A stretch of 27,848 bases of DNA from NCBI GenBank assembly GCA_964604675.1, contig CAZSAT010000091.1, positions 1 to 27,848 of the forward strand. The letters are read 5' to 3'. Origin of the DNA: CAZSAT01 sp964604675 (GTDB lineage: Bacteria; Myxococcota_A; UBA796; CAJQPC01). This document shows, one piece after another, positions 22,175-27,848 of this stretch. Made by a program: the position numbers and the translations under genes. Positions within the stretch are counted from its first letter, which is position 1. Each line of letters starts with the position of its first letter. The notes below the pieces were generated by a model that saw only the letters and a list, made by a program, of their open reading frames with translations, was not told where the DNA came from and searched no databases.

Positions 22175-22842
22175 CTGCACCATGCGTTCCTGGAGCTGCC
22201 CGACGGCTCCTTCATCTGGGGAGGCCACGACGACGGGGAGGAGGTGCTGCGCGAGCGCTCCCCCAGCGGCGACGTGCGGGAGATCTGGGACTGCTCCGCG
22301 TACTGGCGGGAGCACCGCGCCGGCGAAGCCTGCGACGGCAACGCACTCTCCTACAACGCCGACACCGACACCATCTACTTCTCGTCCGACGCCGCCCACA
22401 CCATCGTCGAGGTGGCGCGGTCCACCGGCGAGGTGCTCCACGTGTGGGGCCAGCTCGGGAACGCCGGGGGCTTCGACGACCCCAGCAGCACCTTCTGGAA
22501 GCAACACAGCCCCAACCGCCTGGCGAACGGCAACCTCCTGCTCTCGAGCTGGGCCGGGGAGAACAACCCCGAGCTGCGGGCGCGCGAGTACGCGATCGAC
22601 GAAGACCAGCAGGTGTTGCGCCAGGAGTGGGTCTGTGGGGAAGGCAGCGGACTCCAGGGCACCGCCGCGGGGAAGCCCACCGACTCGACAACGGCAACAC
22701 CCTCCTGAACTACGGGACCGGCAGCGCCATGGTGGAGTACGCGCCCGACTGCACCGTGGTGTGGCAGCTGAGCTGGCCCACCCAGGGCCTCACCGGCCGC
22801 GCGCTCTTCGTCGACGATCGCTACCCGTTCCTGCCGGATTGA
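22175..22842 (+). pseudogene. 5'-truncated, frameshifted arylsulfotransferase-like gene, right copy
   Basis: The plus-strand frame becomes family-like at HHAFLELPDGSFIWGGHDDG (about 22178). It continues through ACDGNALSYNADTDTIYFSS, HTIVEVARSTGEVLHVWG and STFWKQHSPNRLANGNLLLS to CGEGSGLQGT. At GGGG 22669-22672 the frame shifts by -1, resuming as EAHRLDNGNTLLNYGTGSAM, EYAPDCTVVWQLSW and ending RYPFLPD at 22842. No start codon with a ribosome site exists at the left edge, where the sequence meets the opposing copy near the palindrome CAGGCCTG (22170-22177). About 220 family residues remain. One missing G would explain the shift, by mutation or sequencing error. Confidence 0.7.
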
Positions 22843-22860
22843 GCGGCCGACAGGTAGCGC

Positions 22861-25188
<2,328 letters not shown>

Positions 25189-25289
25189 TGGGGCCTCCCA
25201 GCGCCCAGGGTACCGCGCCTCGGACCGGACCCGAGCAGGACCTGAAGTTTCACCGTCGGCCGACCGATGGGTCCAAGAGGCAGGAGACC

Positions 25290-25475
25290 TCCAACGGTCA
25301 CTCCACCGGCACCATGACCCGCTTCAGCGACGGCGCGAGCTTCGTGGTGCTGACCAACGCGGCCCCCGACGCGGTGGCCGACGACCCGCGCACCGAGGCC
25401 GTGGACGAGCGTCCGGCCGACGCCTACCGCACCATCCTGAGCGTGATGGTGTCGACCTGGGACTGGGACTACTGA
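25290..25475 (+). pseudogene. Possible C-terminal scrap of a serine hydrolase
   Basis: The plus-strand frame reads SNGHSTGTMTRFSDGASFVV, then LTNAAPDAVADDPRTEAVDE and ends VMVSTWDWDY. The string 'GH..GTMTR..DG.SFVVLTN' is how class-C-beta-lactamase-like serine hydrolases end (after the KTG-equivalent H-x-G). The catalytic SxxK and YxN regions are absent, and upstream DNA to 25189 is not coding-like. ATG 25314 could start a 53-residue peptide but has no ribosome site. Most likely a decayed remnant. Confidence 0.4.
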
Positions 25476-25544
25476 GCGAGCCGGTTCCCACGGATGGACG
25501 CCGACTATCGCCTGTGAGAAGCTCCGCGCCTCCAGGAGCCTCCC

Positions 25545-26606
25545 GTGGACCTCATCCAGCAGATCATCGACTTCATCAAGAAGCTCCTCGGCATGGCCGA
25601 CACCGCCCAGGCGCTCAGCGACCGCTCGGCCGCCCCCTCGGGCACAGCCCCCACGGCGGTCGACCAGGGCGGGGACGACGACGACGACACGGCCGACGAC
25701 GACACCGACGAGCACGCGGGCGACGCGAGCACCGCCGATGGCGTGCGGAAGGACTACGACGAGCTGGTGGCCTGGTGCGCGAAGCAGGAAGCCGAGGGGC
25801 TGGACCTGCTCGGCCTCGACGCCAGCGACGCCGTGGGCTTCTGGACCCTGAACTTCGCGGTGGAGCAGAGCATGGCCGATGGCCTGTCGCGGGCCGATGC
25901 CGCGAAGCAGAACGGCTTCTCGAGCGGCGAGCACTACGACAAGGTGGTGCAGTACTTCAACGGGAAGTGGAGCCGCCTCCAAGAAGACGACGACGGCGAC
26001 CTCGACATCCGTCACCTGCCCGACTTCACCAACGCGGCGATGAAGGCGCGCATGGGCCAGATGCAGGCGGCCCAGGCCGCTGCCGCGGCCGCCGATCCCG
26101 AGCTGCTCGCGCCGGTGGGCGGGGTCAGCGTCGACGCGTGGGCCGGCGCGAGCGCCGCGCTCGCCAAGCTCCCAGAGGGATCCGGGGACGCCGAGGTCGC
26201 CGCCGCGCTCGGCGGCTTCGGGCTCGACAAGGCCGCCTACGACCAGGCCAACACGGGCTGGCAGGCCAAGATGCAAGGCGACACCACCGGCGCCATCGCC
26301 ACCAGGTTCGGCGCGGCGTTCACCGCCTCGGCCGGGGTGGACACCGAGGGCGCGCCCCCCTGCAGCTTCGACCAGTGGTGCGAGGTGCTCGCGGCGCACG
26401 AGGCCTGGTCCTCCCAGGGCGTGGACATCGGCGCGATGACCCGCTCGACCTTCGGCATCGACCTCGCGGACTTCGGCGCCTGGAGCGGCTACTGGGCGCC
26501 CCGCATGGCCACCGACGTGGAGATGGCCTTGAGCCAGCCCGACAAGGTCGCCGGGTTCCGAGGCAAGTACGCGGCGGCCGACCCCGACGCCGACCTGGAC
26601 CTGTGA
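25545..26606 (+). CDS. Alpha-helical triple-repeat protein with amphipathic N-terminus
   Basis: A 353-residue protein; GTG 25545 follows AGGAG by 7 bases. Residues 1-17 (MDLIQQIIDFIKKLLGM) form a strongly amphipathic helix suited to lying on a membrane or binding a partner. An Asp-rich disordered linker (42-66) follows. Three related helical modules then occur at about 98-175, 196-258 and 274-342. Each starts near a Trp, has a Gly-Phe/Gly-Leu turn and an aromatic-then-Trp segment (HYDKVVQYFNGKW, AYDQANTGWQAKM, FGAWSGYWAPRM), and ends on a helix. No catalytic motif or signal peptide; cytoplasmic. It is the first gene of a three-gene operon, joined to the next by a GTGA overlap. I do not recognise the family with confidence. 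Confidence 0.82.
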   Translation: MDLIQQIIDFIKKLLGMADTAQALSDRSAAPSGTAPTAVDQGGDDDDDTADDDTDEHAGDASTADGVRKDYDELVAWCAKQEAEGLDLLGLDASDAVGFWTLNFAVEQSMADGLSRADAAKQNGFSSGEHYDKVVQYFNGKWSRLQEDDDGDLDIRHLPDFTNAAMKARMGQMQAAQAAAAAADPELLAPVGGVSVDAWAGASAALAKLPEGSGDAEVAAALGGFGLDKAAYDQANTGWQAKMQGDTTGAIATRFGAAFTASAGVDTEGAPPCSFDQWCEVLAAHEAWSSQGVDIGAMTRSTFGIDLADFGAWSGYWAPRMATDVEMALSQPDKVAGFRGKYAAADPDADLDL

Positions 26607-26815
26607 GCAAGGACCCACCCGACAACGGTCGGCCGCCACCGAAGGCTGCGTCCGGCAGCATGTTCGGCCAGGTCTTCGCCAGCGTGAAGGCGGCGCCGGC
26701 ACCGAACGCGGGCGCCTCGGTGGTGGCCTGCCCGAGCTGCGGCGCCCCCCGCCAGGTCGCCGCCCAGACCCGCTGCGCCTGGTGCGACCAACCCTTGTTT
26801 CCGAAGGCGCCGTGA
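26603..26815 (+). CDS. Small zinc-ribbon protein, 70 residues
   Basis: GTG 26603 overlaps the preceding stop (GTGA). The product has a Pro-rich start, a short hydrophobic helix (MFGQVFASVKA, 20-30) and a zinc ribbon with C43, C46 (CPSCG) and C58, C61 (CAWC). The TGA overlaps the next gene's GTG in the same way, so all three genes are translationally coupled. Such ribbons usually bind nucleic acid or protein; here a structural adaptor between its neighbours is the simplest inference. Coding is supported by the double overlap and the four-cysteine pattern. Confidence 0.75.
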   Translation: MSKDPPDNGRPPPKAASGSMFGQVFASVKAAPAPNAGASVVACPSCGAPRQVAAQTRCAWCDQPLFPKAP

Positions 26816-27848
26816 GCCTCGATGCAGCCCGCGCCTCGATGCAGAAGTGGAACGGCTTCGTGCCGAAGCTCCAGGCCCGCATCGACCAGGTGACCGCGGA
26901 GGCCTCCGCCGGCCTCGACCAGCTCATCGCCCAGCACCCGCTCGAGGCGGGCCCCATGGGCCAGGCCCTCGCCGTGGTGCAGAACCGCTTCCACAACCTG
27001 CGCTCGAAGGTGGAAGCCGCCCGCGAGACGATCGGTGACGAGCTCGACGCCGTGCTCTCCGACGGCGACCTCGGCGACGCCCCCTGGCGGGCGGTGCACG
27101 AGCTCCGGGAGCGCCTCGACGGCCAGGCCCTCGCCCTCGACAAGGCGCTCGAGCGGGGCCACGAGCTCCTGGCGGCCGAGAAGCAGGCGGCCTGGGGGCG
27201 GCAGCTGCGAAGGCTGGCCGACGCCGAGCGCCGCGCCCACGTGGCCTGCGTGCAGTGCGCCGGCGAGGTGCCCGTCAGCGTGTGGTGGCGGCACGAGAGC
27301 GTGGCCTGCCCCTACTGCGAAGCCATCAACGAGCTCAGCCCGGGCACCGCCGCCGGCCTCTTCTACTCCGGACTCGGCGTGCACGCCCTCGCCCACCACG
27401 CCGCCCTCCCGGCGTGGTCGGCAGCCCGCGCCGAGGAGGATGCGTACAACAGCCGCCGGCACCCCTCCAGGGACGACCGTGAGCGGCACCTCGAGGCCGA
27501 GCGCACCTACTGGACCACCTACTACGACGAGGTGGCGCGCTTGAACCCGGGCTTCGACGGGGAGGTCGACGCGGCGGTGGCCGCGAAGATGAAGCACCAC
27601 ACCGCCTGGGATCCGGGCATGGATCAGCAAGCACGGGCGCGGGTCCAGGCCGTGCTCGAAGCGGCTGCTGACCTCGCCTCCCTCACCGCGCTCGTGGGCC
27701 CCGACACCGACTTCGACGAGGCCGCCGAAGCGCTGTTCGAGCGTGGCGATCACGACGGTGCGGCCAGGGTGCTGCGCCTCCAGCATGCGCTGGAAGACGA
27801 GGACGAGCCGGTGGAGCGCTGGGTCCGTGAGCGCCTGCGCGGCCTGCG
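26812..27848 (+). CDS. Helical zinc-ribbon protein, 3' end beyond the window
   Basis: GTG 26812 sits in a GTGA overlap with the previous stop, and the frame is open without a stop to the window end (345 residues seen). Residues 1-140 are long heptad-like helices rich in Ala/Glu/Leu/Arg (coiled-coil-like). A zinc ribbon follows: C146, C149 (CVQC) and C166, C169 (CPYC). Residues 180-245 carry GLFYSGLGVHALAHHAALPA and an aromatic RTYWTTYYDEVARL segment. From about 255 the protein is helical and TPR-like (AAEALFERGDHDGAARVLRL). No enzyme motif is visible. It is the third gene of the coupled operon and shares the ribbon type with its 70-residue neighbour, which suggests that the products form one complex. 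Confidence 0.85.
   Translation, partial: MSLDAARASMQKWNGFVPKLQARIDQVTAEASAGLDQLIAQHPLEAGPMGQALAVVQNRFHNLRSKVEAARETIGDELDAVLSDGDLGDAPWRAVHELRERLDGQALALDKALERGHELLAAEKQAAWGRQLRRLADAERRAHVACVQCAGEVPVSVWWRHESVACPYCEAINELSPGTAAGLFYSGLGVHALAHHAALPAWSAARAEEDAYNSRRHPSRDDRERHLEAERTYWTTYYDEVARLNPGFDGEVDAAVAAKMKHHTAWDPGMDQQARARVQAVLEAAADLASLTALVGPDTDFDEAAEALFERGDHDGAARVLRLQHALEDEDEPVERWVRERLRGL

Overview
The window is about 28 kb of very GC-rich, densely coding DNA. It looks like a chromosome segment from a Myxococcota-type (formerly deltaproteobacterial) bacterium, probably an uncultured lineage. The evidence is the set of protein families: MopE-type calcium/metal-binding repeat lipoproteins, FG-GAP propeller lipoproteins with Asp/Thr-rich linkers, a Ser/Thr kinase carrying DWG instead of DFG fused to a sulfatase-modifying-factor domain, and many GTG starts. 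I see no tRNA, rRNA, CRISPR array, transposase or phage gene.

Left part (1-5214). A 5'-truncated FG-GAP protein is followed by a non-coding tract of stacked stem-loops. Then come two minus-strand exported proteins: A, with three TonB-C-like modules, and B, unknown with an acidic tail. Degenerate scraps flank them: a copy of B's tail lies to the left of A and an internal piece of A lies to the right of B, so the pair looks like the survivor of a larger A-B tandem array. About 1 kb of gene-free DNA follows, holding a 49-bp-arm inverted repeat and GTGCAC-centred palindromes.

Middle (5215-16671). An unknown helical protein, an SDR oxidoreductase and an exported endonuclease/exonuclease/phosphatase-family protein precede a minus-strand cell-surface signalling operon. 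Its order is exported protein, ECF sigma factor, membrane FecR/TPR anti-sigma-like protein, seven-repeat FG-GAP lipoprotein and small membrane protein, with overlapping or nearly overlapping genes. Next are an arylsulfotransferase-like lipoprotein and a kinase-FGE fusion overlapping a small BamE-like lipoprotein gene.

Right part (16858-27848). A beta-helix lipoprotein, a 58-residue ORF overlapping a four-helix membrane protein, a divergent lipoxygenase with one iron ligand replaced, and a DUF4336-type protein lead into a rearranged stretch. That stretch (21331-22842) holds an internally deleted sugar-dehydrogenase/cytochrome-type gene and two head-to-head, 5'-truncated arylsulfotransferase-like pieces. 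An eight-repeat MopE-like lipoprotein and a serine-hydrolase scrap follow. The window ends in a three-gene operon coupled by GTGA overlaps: an alpha-helical triple-repeat protein with an amphipathic N-terminus and two proteins with CxxC-CxxC zinc ribbons. The last gene runs off the edge. This operon is the best candidate here for an uncharacterised system.

Several exported proteins have signal peptides with no basic residue before the hydrophobic core, which may be a lineage trait.
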